Origin: JABWBJ01 sp036507855 | GTDB taxonomy: Bacteria > Gemmatimonadota > Gemmatimonadetes > Gemmatimonadales > Gemmatimonadaceae | Length of the DNA stretch: 64,000 nucleotides | Assembly: GCA_036507855.1 (NCBI GenBank) | Contig: DATCIJ010000041.1 | Coordinates: forward strand, 62,001 to 126,000 | Reading direction: 5' to 3' | Shown here: in pieces, positions 24,553 to 33,250 of the stretch | How positions within the stretch are numbered: position 1 is the first letter of the stretch | Layout: each line of letters opens with the position of its first letter | Translations under genes and position numbers: made by a program | Notes under the pieces: model-generated | Database searches by the model: none | What the model was told of the DNA's origin: nothing | Seen by the model: the letters and a program-made list of their open reading frames with translations, nothing else

Positions 24553-27500
24553 TCAGCGACGAATGCCGGTGTATCCGCGCGGGTAATCGCGCGTGTCCCA
24601 GTCGAACTTGATGTCCGGCTGAGCCTTCAGCGAGATGTGGAAGTTGAACGTGAAGTTCCCGTTCGGGGCGCGCATGAATGCAAAGGTGGCGTTCCAGTCG
24701 TGCAATTCGCGCGTCAGCGTGAACAGCTGGCTCGCGAATTCCTTTCGCGTGAAGTCATACGTCGTGGACCACTGCGCCGCCCACCGCTGGGTGATGTGGA
24801 ATGAGAGGTTCGACTGTGCATTGGCCTGCGGTGGCGTGACGAAGTACGTGCCGCCACCGGTGCCAAGGAGGCCTGCTCCCTCCGAACCGCTCGTGGGCGC
24901 CGCGCGCTGGATGCAGCTCTCGTAGAGCAGCAGGTCCTGACGGAATGGGAGGCAGTCGGCGAATGGATCCACGGTGACCACGCCCGACCCCGATGGCGGG
25001 CGCGTCCGCTGCGCGCTGTACGTCAGGCTCCACTCCCACCCGCGTCCGGGCGGCACGCCCATTTGTCCCGCGATCTGGCTGATGGAGCCGGCGATCGGTT
25101 GTCCGGCGATCATCCCGGGCGACGCGCCCATTGGCGCCGATGGCGATGGCGACGAGCCCGGCGCCCCCGACGCCGACGTGTCCGACAGTCGGATGCCAAT
25201 CAGGCGCGCCAGGCCGCGCACGATCGGTGATGCCGGTCCGAGGGAGAGCGTGCCGCGGAGTGCCTCACGATACGGCTTGAACACGGCACTGTCCGAAATC
25301 GGATCACCCTGAAAGAGCGACCAGTCGACACCGATATCGAAGCCAGGCAGCAGATCGGATCGCGCGGTCACTCCGAACGTCCGGTTGGTCAGTCCGGTTT
25401 TCTTGGTCACCTTGGCGCGCTCGAAGTCCCACCCAAGCGAAGTGAACGAAAGCGCGAGAAGCTTGATCTTCTGCCACTGCTCCTCGGGGATCGTGTCGAC
25501 TCGTGGACGCAGCTTGGCCTCGAAGGTCGTGTTCAGTCCGAGGCTCAGTGTGTTCTGGCGGTTCGCCCCAAGGTAGCCTATGCGCGTGCTCCCGATCGCC
25601 TCGAGGTATTCATCGCTGACGCTCCCTTCGGGTGTGTACTGGAAGCTGATCGAGGGCGAAATCGCGTGGCGAATCGCCGCCACCGGACCGAGGCCGGGGA
25701 AGCGACGATACAGCGTGGGCGCGACGCTGACCCCGAATGCCGGGCGCAACGAGTTCGAGACGAATCGATTCCCCGTGCGTTCCGAACGCACGAGCAATCC
25801 ATGCGGATCGACCTTCTGGATGGAGACGAAGGGGGAGACATTCCACGTCCCCTGAAAGAAGCCCGGCAGCGAAAAGTCGGTGTCCCAGTTGACCTCGGTC
25901 AGATAGGTGCGCTTGTAGACGCGAAGTTCCTTCTTCGTCGTGTCGTTGACGTCCACGACGATCTTCTTCGCCGGGAAGTCGTTGAAGCGGTCGCTCACGT
26001 TGAACGAATTGCGCCAGTTGAACCCGAAGATCTGGACGGGCGTGTCGAACCGCATCGACGTGCTGCGGCTGTTCCGGTCGAGCGGGATGCTGTCGAGCGC
26101 ACCGCCGGCACCGGTGACGTAGCGATACGCGAAATCGCCGACGCGATCGATGTGGAGGTTCTCGGTGTTCGTCATGTTGAACGACGGCGTCCACGTCAGC
26201 CATTCGCCGGCGGTGATCGGCTTGGACGTAATCGACAACGACGGGAACGTGCGATCGATCGCCTCCCGGCCGGGGAATTGCTGTTGCGTCCCGCCGAGGG
26301 ACATCGAGAACGGACCGCGCCCGGTGGAGAAGTTCAGCTGCGACGAGATGACCTGCACCGCCGCGAACGGATTGAACTGCGTATTGCGCTGAACCGTCGT
26401 GTTCGTGACGTAGTTCAGGTTTGCCGACAGCTTTGTCCGTTGCGAGAACTCCTGACGGTGGTTCAGCGAGTACTGCTGGTTGGTCGATCCATCCCGCAGA
26501 TAGTGGTATGAAATGCCCAGCTCGCCGCCGAGAAATCGGTCCTGCCACGCATAACGAAACCGGCTGTTGAACTTCACCCATCCGGGATCGCCTTCGTCAG
26601 GCCGCGCCCCGCTTCGCCAGTCCATCGTGAGCTGGGCGTCGAGGTAGTCGGTGAGGGCGAAGTAGTAGCCGAAATCCTCGATCATCCGGCGGTATCCGGA
26701 CCGGTTGCGGATGATGTCCGAGAAACCGATCCGCGGGGGAATGATCCCGCTCCGGCGTCCGCTGCGGACGTCCTGGAAGATGAACGGGAGCCAGAGCACA
26801 GGGATGTCGGCGATGTACATCACCGCTGGTCGCGCCACCAGGATGTTCTTCGAAATCATCTTGATCTCGGATGACGCGAAGTGGAAATGCGGGTTCGGAT
26901 CCTGGCAACTCGTGAACATCCCGCTTCGCGCGTAGAACGTGGACACGCCGCCTTGGGTAGTGTCACCCTTGAAGGCGGCCACGCCTCCGTGCACGATCCA
27001 CCGCTCACCGCTTTCCATGGCGGTGGAGACCTCGCGAACACTTCCCTCGCGATTGCGAACGTCGTAGCGCAATAGCTGGCGCCCCACCACGTCGTCCGGG
27101 CCGCGGGACGGATCGCGGAGCAGCACCGTGTCGCCGCGTGCCTCGACGATCTGCGTTGAATCGTTGAACGTGATCGTGTCGCCGAGCAGGATCGCCGCGT
27201 CGCGCGCCACTTGAGCCTTGCCGCGCAGGTACATCTCCTTCTCCTTCACCTCGAGGCGGACCGAGTTGCCCTGGTAGCGAGTCACCGAATAGCCGGAGCG
27301 CAGCAGTAGCTGCGCCATCACCGAATCGGCCTGATTCCAGATGATCTCGCGGCGCTTGGGCAGCGTGTCGAGGCCGGCGCGCGTCGAGTCGCGACGCAGG
27401 GAATCGGCGCGGGCTAGCGAGTCCAGGCGCGCGATTGAGTCCGCGCGCGCGATCGAATCACGACGCGCAAGGCTGTCGGGGGGCGGGCGGGTGGGATCCT

Positions 27501-27657
27501 GGGCGTGAGCGGCCCCGGTCCCCAGGGCCAGCGCCAACAGAACGCTGATCGCGTTCAGAAGGCGAATGGCGGATGGCGGAAGTCGGATGGGAACCGTGTA
27601 TCGCCTTCCTCCCATCCTGACGACCGAAGTTCGTGACTCGGCCGCCTCCAGCGACAT
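24553..27657 (-). CDS. lptD: LptD-like LPS-assembly outer-membrane protein
   Basis: LptD is the outer-membrane barrel that inserts lipopolysaccharide delivered by LptA. The 1034-residue product has a signal peptide (hydrophobic LLNAISVLLALALG, cleavage after GAAHA), a six-residue DSIAR-type repeat just after it, an OstA/LptA-like jellyroll (about 90-210), then a long beta-barrel region with alternating aromatic strands ending FDWDTRDYPRGYTG. A Ser/Pro/Gly/Ala-rich insertion lies near residue 825. The ATG at 27657 overlaps the tatC stop (TGATG) with a GGGAG upstream; an ATG at 27615 is an alternative. Position next to the Tol-Pal and Tat genes fits envelope biogenesis. Confidence 0.82.
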   Translation of the reverse strand: MSLEAAESRTSVVRMGGRRYTVPIRLPPSAIRLLNAISVLLALALGTGAAHAQDPTRPPPDSLARRDSIARADSIARLDSLARADSLRRDSTRAGLDTLPKRREIIWNQADSVMAQLLLRSGYSVTRYQGNSVRLEVKEKEMYLRGKAQVARDAAILLGDTITFNDSTQIVEARGDTVLLRDPSRGPDDVVGRQLLRYDVRNREGSVREVSTAMESGERWIVHGGVAAFKGDTTQGGVSTFYARSGMFTSCQDPNPHFHFASSEIKMISKNILVARPAVMYIADIPVLWLPFIFQDVRSGRRSGIIPPRIGFSDIIRNRSGYRRMIEDFGYYFALTDYLDAQLTMDWRSGARPDEGDPGWVKFNSRFRYAWQDRFLGGELGISYHYLRDGSTNQQYSLNHRQEFSQRTKLSANLNYVTNTTVQRNTQFNPFAAVQVISSQLNFSTGRGPFSMSLGGTQQQFPGREAIDRTFPSLSITSKPITAGEWLTWTPSFNMTNTENLHIDRVGDFAYRYVTGAGGALDSIPLDRNSRSTSMRFDTPVQIFGFNWRNSFNVSDRFNDFPAKKIVVDVNDTTKKELRVYKRTYLTEVNWDTDFSLPGFFQGTWNVSPFVSIQKVDPHGLLVRSERTGNRFVSNSLRPAFGVSVAPTLYRRFPGLGPVAAIRHAISPSISFQYTPEGSVSDEYLEAIGSTRIGYLGANRQNTLSLGLNTTFEAKLRPRVDTIPEEQWQKIKLLALSFTSLGWDFERAKVTKKTGLTNRTFGVTARSDLLPGFDIGVDWSLFQGDPISDSAVFKPYREALRGTLSLGPASPIVRGLARLIGIRLSDTSASGAPGSSPSPSAPMGASPGMIAGQPIAGSISQIAGQMGVPPGRGWEWSLTYSAQRTRPPSGSGVVTVDPFADCLPFRQDLLLYESCIQRAAPTSGSEGAGLLGTGGGTYFVTPPQANAQSNLSFHITQRWAAQWSTTYDFTRKEFASQLFTLTRELHDWNATFAFMRAPNGNFTFNFHISLKAQPDIKFDWDTRDYPRGYTGIRR
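27380..27482. repeat. 18-base repeat encoding D-S-(I/L)-A-R-x units in LptD
   Basis: About six diverged 18-base units just after the signal-peptide region encode hexads beginning Asp-Ser-Ile/Leu-Ala-Arg. A charged heptad-like helix of this kind could be a periplasmic spacer or coiled coil. A shorter related stretch (RRADSIATANEARD) occurs in Pal in the same operon. Confidence 0.8.
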
Positions 27658-28442
27658 CACGCCGTCGCTCCCGCTTCGGCCGCCTCCGCAGCCTCGCGCT
27701 TCTTTCTCCATCGATGAACCACGGCCGAAAGGATCACGCTCAGTTCGTACAATGCGTAGAGCGGACCCGCCATCAGGAGGAGGCTCATCGGATCCTGGCC
27801 CGGCGTGATGAACGCGCCTAACACGATCGACCCGACGAGCGCGAAGCGACGGAACCGGTGCAGCATCGACGGCGTCACGATCCCGAGCAGCGACAGGAGC
27901 AGGATCACGGTCGGCAGCTCGAACGCGACCCCCAGCGCCACCGACATGCCCATCGCGAAGCCGAAGTACTCGGAGACGCTGATCATCGGCTGCAGCGATT
28001 CCGACTGGATACCGGCGAAGACCTTGAGCGTGAGCGGGAGGATGATGAACCACGACAGCGCGCATCCAGCCAGAAACAGGAGGGCCGCCATCACCAGGAT
28101 GGGGATGACGACCTTTTTCTCGTGCTTGTAGAGGGCCGGCGAGAGGAACCCCCAGAGGTGCCACACGATAACCGGCGATGCGAGAATGGTTCCCAGCAGC
28201 AGGGACAGATTCATGATCACCCGGAAGCCGGCCGCCGGGTGCGTGTAAATCAGCTTCCCGCCGGAGAGGTAGGGCTGGATCGGGTGCGCCAGGAATCGCA
28301 GGATGAAATCGTCGTTCGTGAACAGGAAGTAGAACGAGACACCAACCCCAATCACGAGCGCGCCCAGGGACCAGACGATTCGCCAGCGCAGTTCCTCGAG
28401 GTGTTCGAGGAACGGCATCTCTCCCGACTTGCCAGGACCCAT
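27657..28442 (-). CDS. tatC: Sec-independent translocase subunit TatC
   Basis: TatC is the twin-arginine signal receptor in the inner membrane. The 261 residues show FLEHLEELRWRIVWS at the N-terminus, six membrane segments and the conserved loop SVSEYFGFAMGMSVALG. A charged C-terminal tail follows (RWRKKREAAEAAEAG). The gene is 11 bases after cpoB and overlaps lptD by one base. Its partner tatA is at 13950-14201, far downstream in the same block. Confidence 0.96.
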   Translation of the reverse strand: MGPGKSGEMPFLEHLEELRWRIVWSLGALVIGVGVSFYFLFTNDDFILRFLAHPIQPYLSGGKLIYTHPAAGFRVIMNLSLLLGTILASPVIVWHLWGFLSPALYKHEKKVVIPILVMAALLFLAGCALSWFIILPLTLKVFAGIQSESLQPMISVSEYFGFAMGMSVALGVAFELPTVILLLSLLGIVTPSMLHRFRRFALVGSIVLGAFITPGQDPMSLLLMAGPLYALYELSVILSAVVHRWRKKREAAEAAEAGATA

Positions 28443-28453
28443 CTATCTCAGCG

Positions 28454-29281
28454 TCAGAACAACGGGTTCCGTGCCAGCCACTCGGTGGCGAGGGTGGACA
28501 CATCCGAGCCCGGATAGTTCCGGACTACCTGCTGCATCGCCGCGCGGGCTTCGGCACGCTTCCCTTGTCGCGCTAATGAGAGTCCGAGCTTGTACAGGGA
28601 CGTCGCCGCGGCCTCCGACGACGGATATCGCTGGACCACGAGTCGGAACACGCTATCGCCCTGCACTTTGTCGCCCTCGGCGTCGAACGATTCGCCAATG
28701 CCGCGAAATGCGTCAGGCACCAGGTCCGAGTTTGGATGCTGCAGAATCAGCCGGTTGAAGGCGTCACGCGCCGCCGACCAACTATTCTGGCGTAGCTGAT
28801 CACGACCGATCTGGTACAGAACGTTCGGCCCCTCGGACAGGCTGACAGGCGCCGGCGCGGGCTTCGTCGTGTCGCCGGCTGTCACCGGTGGAGCAGCCGA
28901 GCGAACGATCTGCTCCATGGCCTGACGGTTCCGCTCCTCCATGTTCGCGCTGAAGTCCCGCAGCGCGGTCTGGCTCTGCCCCATCAACGTGCCGAGCTGA
29001 AGGAGCTGCTGCCCGATCGAATACAGCTCCTGGCGCGTCGATCCCTGAAAACTGACGAGGCGCGTGCCGAGGTCACGGACGGAGTCTCGAACGCTGACCA
29101 GCGTCGTGTTCAGCGTGGTGGTGATGTCAGTCAGCTGCCGCGCGCGAGCAGAATCACCGCGGGCCTGCATGGACCTCAGGGAGAGAATGTCTTCCTGGAG
29201 GATCCGGACGTCGTTGCGCGTGGCAAAGCACGCGTTCGAAGCGACGATCAGTGCGGCTGGTACGAGCAAGCGAAGCGACAT
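28454..29281 (-). CDS. cpoB: CpoB/YbgF-like Tol-Pal coordinator lipoprotein
   Basis: CpoB couples peptidoglycan synthesis to outer-membrane constriction through the Tol-Pal complex. The 275 residues begin with a lipoprotein-type signal (LRLLVPAALIVASNAC, Cys about 18). A coiled-coil trimerisation region follows (residues about 25-120, rich in Leu/Gln/Arg), then a Thr/Pro linker and a C-terminal TPR domain (LYQIGRDQLRQNSWSAARDA, LVPDAFRGIGESFDA, SLYKLGLSLARQGKRAEA). The ATG at 29281 is chosen because upstream codons run through the hairpin/stutter region. It directly follows pal. Confidence 0.9.
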   Translation of the reverse strand: MSLRLLVPAALIVASNACFATRNDVRILQEDILSLRSMQARGDSARARQLTDITTTLNTTLVSVRDSVRDLGTRLVSFQGSTRQELYSIGQQLLQLGTLMGQSQTALRDFSANMEERNRQAMEQIVRSAAPPVTAGDTTKPAPAPVSLSEGPNVLYQIGRDQLRQNSWSAARDAFNRLILQHPNSDLVPDAFRGIGESFDAEGDKVQGDSVFRLVVQRYPSSEAAATSLYKLGLSLARQGKRAEARAAMQQVVRNYPGSDVSTLATEWLARNPLF

Positions 29282-29286
29282 GATCA

Positions 29287-29327
29287 GACGGGATACGGGG
29301 GACGGGAGACGGCAGTCACCGTCCCCC
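29287..29327. repeat. stutter repeat with hairpin between pal and cpoB
   Basis: GGGGGACGG (29297-29305) and CCGTCCCCC (29319-29327) form a 9-base-pair stem with a 13-base loop, and words of the type ACGGGAT / ACGGGGG / ACGGGAG are reiterated at 29288-29305. It may tune pal versus cpoB expression or protect mRNA ends. Confidence 0.65.
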
Positions 29328-29368
29328 GGCATACCGTGGACGCACGGCTCAAATCTATTCGAGCGACC

Positions 29369-29977
29369 TTACTGCGGTGGAACGATGTTGTTGCCACCCG
29401 CGGTGATCTCGAACTCGGCGCGCCGGTTAAGGGCCCAGGCGTTCTCATCCGCGCCGCTCATGGCAGGCCTCTGCTCGCCGTAACTCACGATGGCGATACG
29501 AGACGGGTCGATGCCGTTGTCGGTGAGATAGCGTCTGGTGGACGCCGCGCGGCGCTGGCCGAGGGCATCGTTGTACTGGTCGGAACCGCGCTCGTCCGCA
29601 TGACCGGAGATCCGGATCTGCAGGCCGGCGTTCGCCCGAAGGATCGGCAGCTTGGCGTCCAACGCAGCCTTGCCATCCCCTCGGATGTCAGAGGCGTCGT
29701 AGTCGAAGTAGATCGTGGCGAGCAGGGTGTTGCGCGCCGCCTCGATCGCCGACGCGCGCGCTCGATCCGCAGCCTCACGTGCCGCCCGGTCGCGTGCCTC
29801 GTTCGCGGTAGCGATGGAGTCCGCGCGACGCTGCCGGCAGGCGGCGTCACAGGTCTCTGACGGCACCGGAGTTGACGTGTCCGTGGGCATCGCGACGGTC
29901 TCCGGGTTCTTGCGACATCCCGACACGCCGACGGCGGCAACCAGCGCCAGGGCGATCGCTCGGTGATTGCGGGTCAT
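29369..29977 (-). CDS. pal: peptidoglycan-associated lipoprotein Pal
   Basis: Pal is an outer-membrane lipoprotein that binds peptidoglycan and TolB. The 202 residues have a lipobox ending VGVSGC (Cys21), a charged helical spacer (RRADSIATANEARDRAAREA) and an OmpA-type domain with IYFDYDASDI, RISGHADERGSDQYNDALGQ and the ALNRRAEFEI end. The spacer is longer than in E. coli Pal. It lies between tolB and cpoB as expected. Confidence 0.95.
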   Translation of the reverse strand: MTRNHRAIALALVAAVGVSGCRKNPETVAMPTDTSTPVPSETCDAACRQRRADSIATANEARDRAAREAADRARASAIEAARNTLLATIYFDYDASDIRGDGKAALDAKLPILRANAGLQIRISGHADERGSDQYNDALGQRRAASTRRYLTDNGIDPSRIAIVSYGEQRPAMSGADENAWALNRRAEFEITAGGNNIVPPQ

Positions 29978-30012
29978 TTCATTTCCTCTGGAGCGGGTGG
30001 GGGAATGGAACG

Positions 30013-31353
30013 CTAGTAAACGACGAGACGCGGTGACCAGGCGCCGGCCTTGGCACCACTGGCAGCGTGTGTGAGCTGGCGCGGGCGGCCCGACTCGGTA
30101 TCGAGAATCCAGAGCTGCCAGCTGCCGGTCCGGTTTGAGGTGAAGACGAGGTGACGACTGTCAGGTGACCACGACGGATCTTCGTTCCTTCCTTCGTTCG
30201 TGTACTGCTTGATGGCCCCGCGATCCCGCGGGCTTACGGAGTAGATCTGCGTGCGCCCGTCCTTTTCGGCCTGAAATGCCACCATGCGACCATCGGGGGA
30301 CCAGGAGGGATCCGTTCGCTGTGACTGATCCCCGAAGCTGAATGGGGTCAGGGCCTCGGCGTTGGTGCCATCCGCATCGGCGATGTAGAGTCCCAGTCCA
30401 CCCGGCCGATTGGTGACATACACGATTCGCCGTCCCTCCGGGCTGAAGGAAGGAGAGACAGCGTCCATGCCCCGGCTCACTGTCACGCGCCGGGCCGATT
30501 CGGTGCCGAACGTTGGCACCGCGTACAGATCGGTGCCGTTGTCGAGCCCGTGGGCATAGAGGATCATCTCGCCGTCCGGCTGCGAGAAGATCGGGGAAGT
30601 GTTGACCGATCCCACCGGCGCTTTCAGGGTCCGCGACGCGCCGCCGCCGTTCGCGCTCATCTCGCGCACCACGACCCGCGTGCCGTCGTCGGTCATCACG
30701 GTGTAGACGATGTGAGTCGCCTTTGGATGCCACGCCGGGTACAACGCGGGCGGATTGGCGGCGGTGAGCGCGGTCGGATTCGCGCCATCGCTGTCGATCT
30801 GCCAGATCCGCCCGCCTGACGAGTAGAGGATGCGCGTCGCCGCGACGCCGCGGCCGCCGGTCACCCAGAATTCGATCGCATCGGCGATGGCGTGGACCTG
30901 CTGCCGCCAGTCCGGCGAGAGCGGAGCTGCCGCCAGCGGAAAGTCCTTTACGCGCTCGACGCGCTGCGTGCGGACATCGTGCACCGCAACGTGGAGCCCC
31001 GAGGATGTCAGGGTCGCCTGCACCACGGCCGCCGCGCCGAGCCGGGCGTAGAGCGGATAGTTGAACTGGCCGCGGCTGCCCTCAGCCGTGGTATCCATGG
31101 CGATCGCCTCGCCGGCGATGACATTGGCCCGATCGCCGTAGTCGAGATCGCGCTGAAGGATCGCGCGCACCGAATCGCCGTCGGCCCCATTGACCGGGAG
31201 CACGAGCACGCCGGGCTTGGTCCCCGGGGCGTACGTGAGACCGATGCGCACCGTGAGAGACGAGTCCTGGGCGTGCGCCACGCCGCCGCGCAGGACGAAA
31301 GCCAGCGCGGCCATCAGTGCCAAAGCGCCCGGACGCCGGACCGATAGTCGCAT
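30013..31353 (-). CDS. tolB: TolB periplasmic beta-propeller protein
   Basis: TolB is a periplasmic partner of Pal and TolA. The 446 residues have a signal peptide (ALALMAALAFVLRGGVAHA), an N-terminal alpha/beta domain to about residue 160 and a beta-propeller with repeated PSWSPDGRMVAFQAEKDGR-type WD40-like (PD40) units. The ATG at 31353 overlaps the tolA stop as TGATG; a GTG one codon earlier is an alternative. Confidence 0.95.
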   Translation of the reverse strand: MRLSVRRPGALALMAALAFVLRGGVAHAQDSSLTVRIGLTYAPGTKPGVLVLPVNGADGDSVRAILQRDLDYGDRANVIAGEAIAMDTTAEGSRGQFNYPLYARLGAAAVVQATLTSSGLHVAVHDVRTQRVERVKDFPLAAAPLSPDWRQQVHAIADAIEFWVTGGRGVAATRILYSSGGRIWQIDSDGANPTALTAANPPALYPAWHPKATHIVYTVMTDDGTRVVVREMSANGGGASRTLKAPVGSVNTSPIFSQPDGEMILYAHGLDNGTDLYAVPTFGTESARRVTVSRGMDAVSPSFSPEGRRIVYVTNRPGGLGLYIADADGTNAEALTPFSFGDQSQRTDPSWSPDGRMVAFQAEKDGRTQIYSVSPRDRGAIKQYTNEGRNEDPSWSPDSRHLVFTSNRTGSWQLWILDTESGRPRQLTHAASGAKAGAWSPRLVVY

Positions 31354-32075
31354 CACCGTATGATCTTGGGGTCGAACGTGAAAATAACCGTGAGCGCGTC
31401 GTCGCTGAACCCGTCAGGCAGCTCACCGAAGGCGCGCGCCGCTCCCGCGGCTTCCACTGCGCCCTTTGCCTCCAGGTCGAACCCGTAACTCCCCGATGGC
31501 TTCAGGACTGAAATCGCAAACACGCTTCCATCTTTCCTGATGACGAATTGCACGTCGGCGCTCAGCGCCTGCTTCTGGCGCGGATCGAACCTGAGCGCGA
31601 TCTGCGTGATGATGTTGTGCAAGTAGGCCGGGTAGGGGAATTCCTTTCCGCCCGTGCTGACATTCGCGACATCGGTGCCCTTGCCGCCGGTCTCGCCACC
31701 GCCCGCCCTCGGCGCCGGCGTGTCGAAGCGGGCGCTCTTCGCGTCAGGCACCTGTGTCGCGCGCGAGGTGGTGCGGCGCGGCGCAGGCTGCCGCTGGACG
31801 GGGGTCGTCTCCTTTGGCTGTGTCTCCTCGGCGCGCTTGGGAAGCGGCGCGTCGGGTTCCGTCTTCGGGGTGGACTCGGTGGCTATGCCAACGCTACGGG
31901 GACCGGGAGCCGCGGCCACCAGATTGACCGCGTAGACCTCCCCACGCGGCCGGGAACCCCGCGCCGCGATCAGGACCAGCACGACGAGCGCCACGTGGAC
32001 GACGGCCGAGAGAGTCACCGGAAGGCCCAGGCGCGCCGTGCCTGACGAGCGCGCGGCCCTCAGGGCGCTGGTCAC
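31353..32075 (-). CDS. tolA: TolA/TonB-type energy-transducing protein
   Basis: This protein spans the periplasm linking the TolQR motor to TolB-Pal. The 240 residues have one N-terminal membrane segment (LSAVVHVALVVLVLIAAR), a Pro/Lys/Glu/Thr-rich linker and a TonB-type C-terminal domain (QALSADVQFVIRKDGSVFAI). The linker is much shorter than in E. coli TolA, so in length it is TonB-like, but its position between tolR and tolB assigns it to Tol. The GTG start overlaps the tolR stop by 4 bases. Confidence 0.88.
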   Translation of the reverse strand: MTSALRAARSSGTARLGLPVTLSAVVHVALVVLVLIAARGSRPRGEVYAVNLVAAAPGPRSVGIATESTPKTEPDAPLPKRAEETQPKETTPVQRQPAPRRTTSRATQVPDAKSARFDTPAPRAGGGETGGKGTDVANVSTGGKEFPYPAYLHNIITQIALRFDPRQKQALSADVQFVIRKDGSVFAISVLKPSGSYGFDLEAKGAVEAAGAARAFGELPDGFSDDALTVIFTFDPKIIR

Positions 32076-32476
32076 CGCGGCTCCTCGGTCGCGATGCCGA
32101 CGTTCGTCACGCCCGCATTCCGGATCACCGCGAGCACACGAACCAGCGTCTCGACGTTCGTACGGCCGTCGGACCTGACCGTAACGCCGCGCGACGCCCG
32201 GCTCCCGATCTGGGCCTTGAAGGTGCCCTCGAACTCCCGGAACGTCATCGCATCCTTGCCGACGAAGATTCGACCCGATCGTTCGATCGTGATCACCACA
32301 CTGCTCTTATCGTCGAGCGGGCGCGCCGATGCGACGGGCAGCTTCACGTCCACGCCACCCTGCATCAGCGGGGCCGTGATCATGAAGATCACCAGCAGGA
32401 GCATCATCACGTCGATGAGGCTCACCACGTTGATCTCGGCGTTCAAATGGAGCCGCCCCGCCCTACGCCTTCTCAC
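32072..32476 (-). CDS. tolR: TolR/ExbD-type biopolymer transport protein
   Basis: TolR is part of the proton-driven TolQR motor. The 134 residues have a single N-terminal membrane helix, NVVSLIDVMMLLLVIFMI, with the essential proton-path aspartate at D22. A periplasmic domain with ITIERSGRIFVGKDAMTF follows. The start is a GTG at 32476, 54 bases after tolQ; that gap holds a stutter repeat that starts at the tolQ stop codon. Confidence 0.94.
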   Translation of the reverse strand: MRRRRAGRLHLNAEINVVSLIDVMMLLLVIFMITAPLMQGGVDVKLPVASARPLDDKSSVVITIERSGRIFVGKDAMTFREFEGTFKAQIGSRASRGVTVRSDGRTNVETLVRVLAVIRNAGVTNVGIATEEPR

Positions 32477-32501
32477 GTCGTCAACATCCTCCGCGGAAAC
32501 C

Positions 32502-32533
32502 CCTCTGGCCTCGTGCCTCTGGCCTCTGGCCTA
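32502..32533. repeat. stutter repeat starting at the tolQ stop codon
   Basis: On the minus strand the tolQ TAG (32533-32531) opens a run of AGGCCAG / AGGCCAG / AGGCACG / AGGCCAG words ending near 32502. The same AGGCCAGAGG vocabulary reappears between uvrB and tsaE. Confidence 0.85.
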
Positions 32534-33250
32534 GATTCTTCCTTCCCGCACCAACAGTGCAATCAGTTCTGATCCAAACCCCTCAAGCTCGCCATCGATC
32601 CCGTTCAATCGGTTGGCGAAGATGTTGTACCCGAATACCGCCGGGATGGCGACGGCCAGCGCCAGCGCCGTCGCGGTCAGTGCCTGCGCCACGCCTGGCG
32701 CCACCGCGCCAATGTTGCCCGCGCCGCTCTGCGTGATCCCCAGGAATGAGTCGATGACGCCTAACACGGTCCCGAGGAGCCCGATCAGCGGGCTGACCGA
32801 ACCAATGGTCGCCAGCGGGGTCAGGTATCGGCCCAGCGCATCGCGCTCGGCGTCAGTCTGTGAATCGAGGACCTGACGCAGCGCCTCCACCTGGGCAGCG
32901 CTCAACCGCGCGCCGCGGTCGGTCGTTGCCGCGAGTGCCGGCGTGGTATCGGTGAGAAAACCGGTCGCCCGCATGAACAACCGGGTGAATGGATTCGGCT
33001 TCCCCCTCGCCGCGAGGCGTGCGGCGTCCTCCAACGTTCGTGCCCGTTCGAATTCCTGGATGAACTTCGTTCCCGCCCGCCGCACACTCCGATACTCCAT
33101 CCACTTCGCGAAGATGATGGTCCAGCTGATCGCGGACAGCAGCGCCAGAAAACCCAGAACAACCTGGGTGACGGTGTTCGACGCCGTGATCAGCTCGAGC
33201 GGCGTGGTTGGGACGGGCTGTCCACCCTGCACGGCGATCGCGGCGATCAC
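32531..33250 (-). CDS. tolQ: TolQ/ExbB-type proton channel protein
   Basis: TolQ forms the membrane motor with TolR. The 239 residues have an N-terminal membrane segment (VVLGFLALLSAISWTIIFAK), the cytoplasmic loop, and the paired C-terminal segments LATIGSVSPLIGLLGTVLGV and ALTATALALAVAIPAVFGYN. The GTG start overlaps the stop of the upstream epimerase gene as GTGA, tying tol transcription to the sugar epimerase. Confidence 0.95.
   Translation of the reverse strand: MIAAIAVQGGQPVPTTPLELITASNTVTQVVLGFLALLSAISWTIIFAKWMEYRSVRRAGTKFIQEFERARTLEDAARLAARGKPNPFTRLFMRATGFLTDTTPALAATTDRGARLSAAQVEALRQVLDSQTDAERDALGRYLTPLATIGSVSPLIGLLGTVLGVIDSFLGITQSGAGNIGAVAPGVAQALTATALALAVAIPAVFGYNIFANRLNGIDGELEGFGSELIALLVREGRI

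Noticed and set aside
24553..28503. Single 1316-codon frame that would fuse sequence over tatC to LptD
   Set aside because: The first ~280 codons are the wrong frame of tatC, which has an unmistakable TatC product; the true LptD start is the TGATG overlap at 27657.
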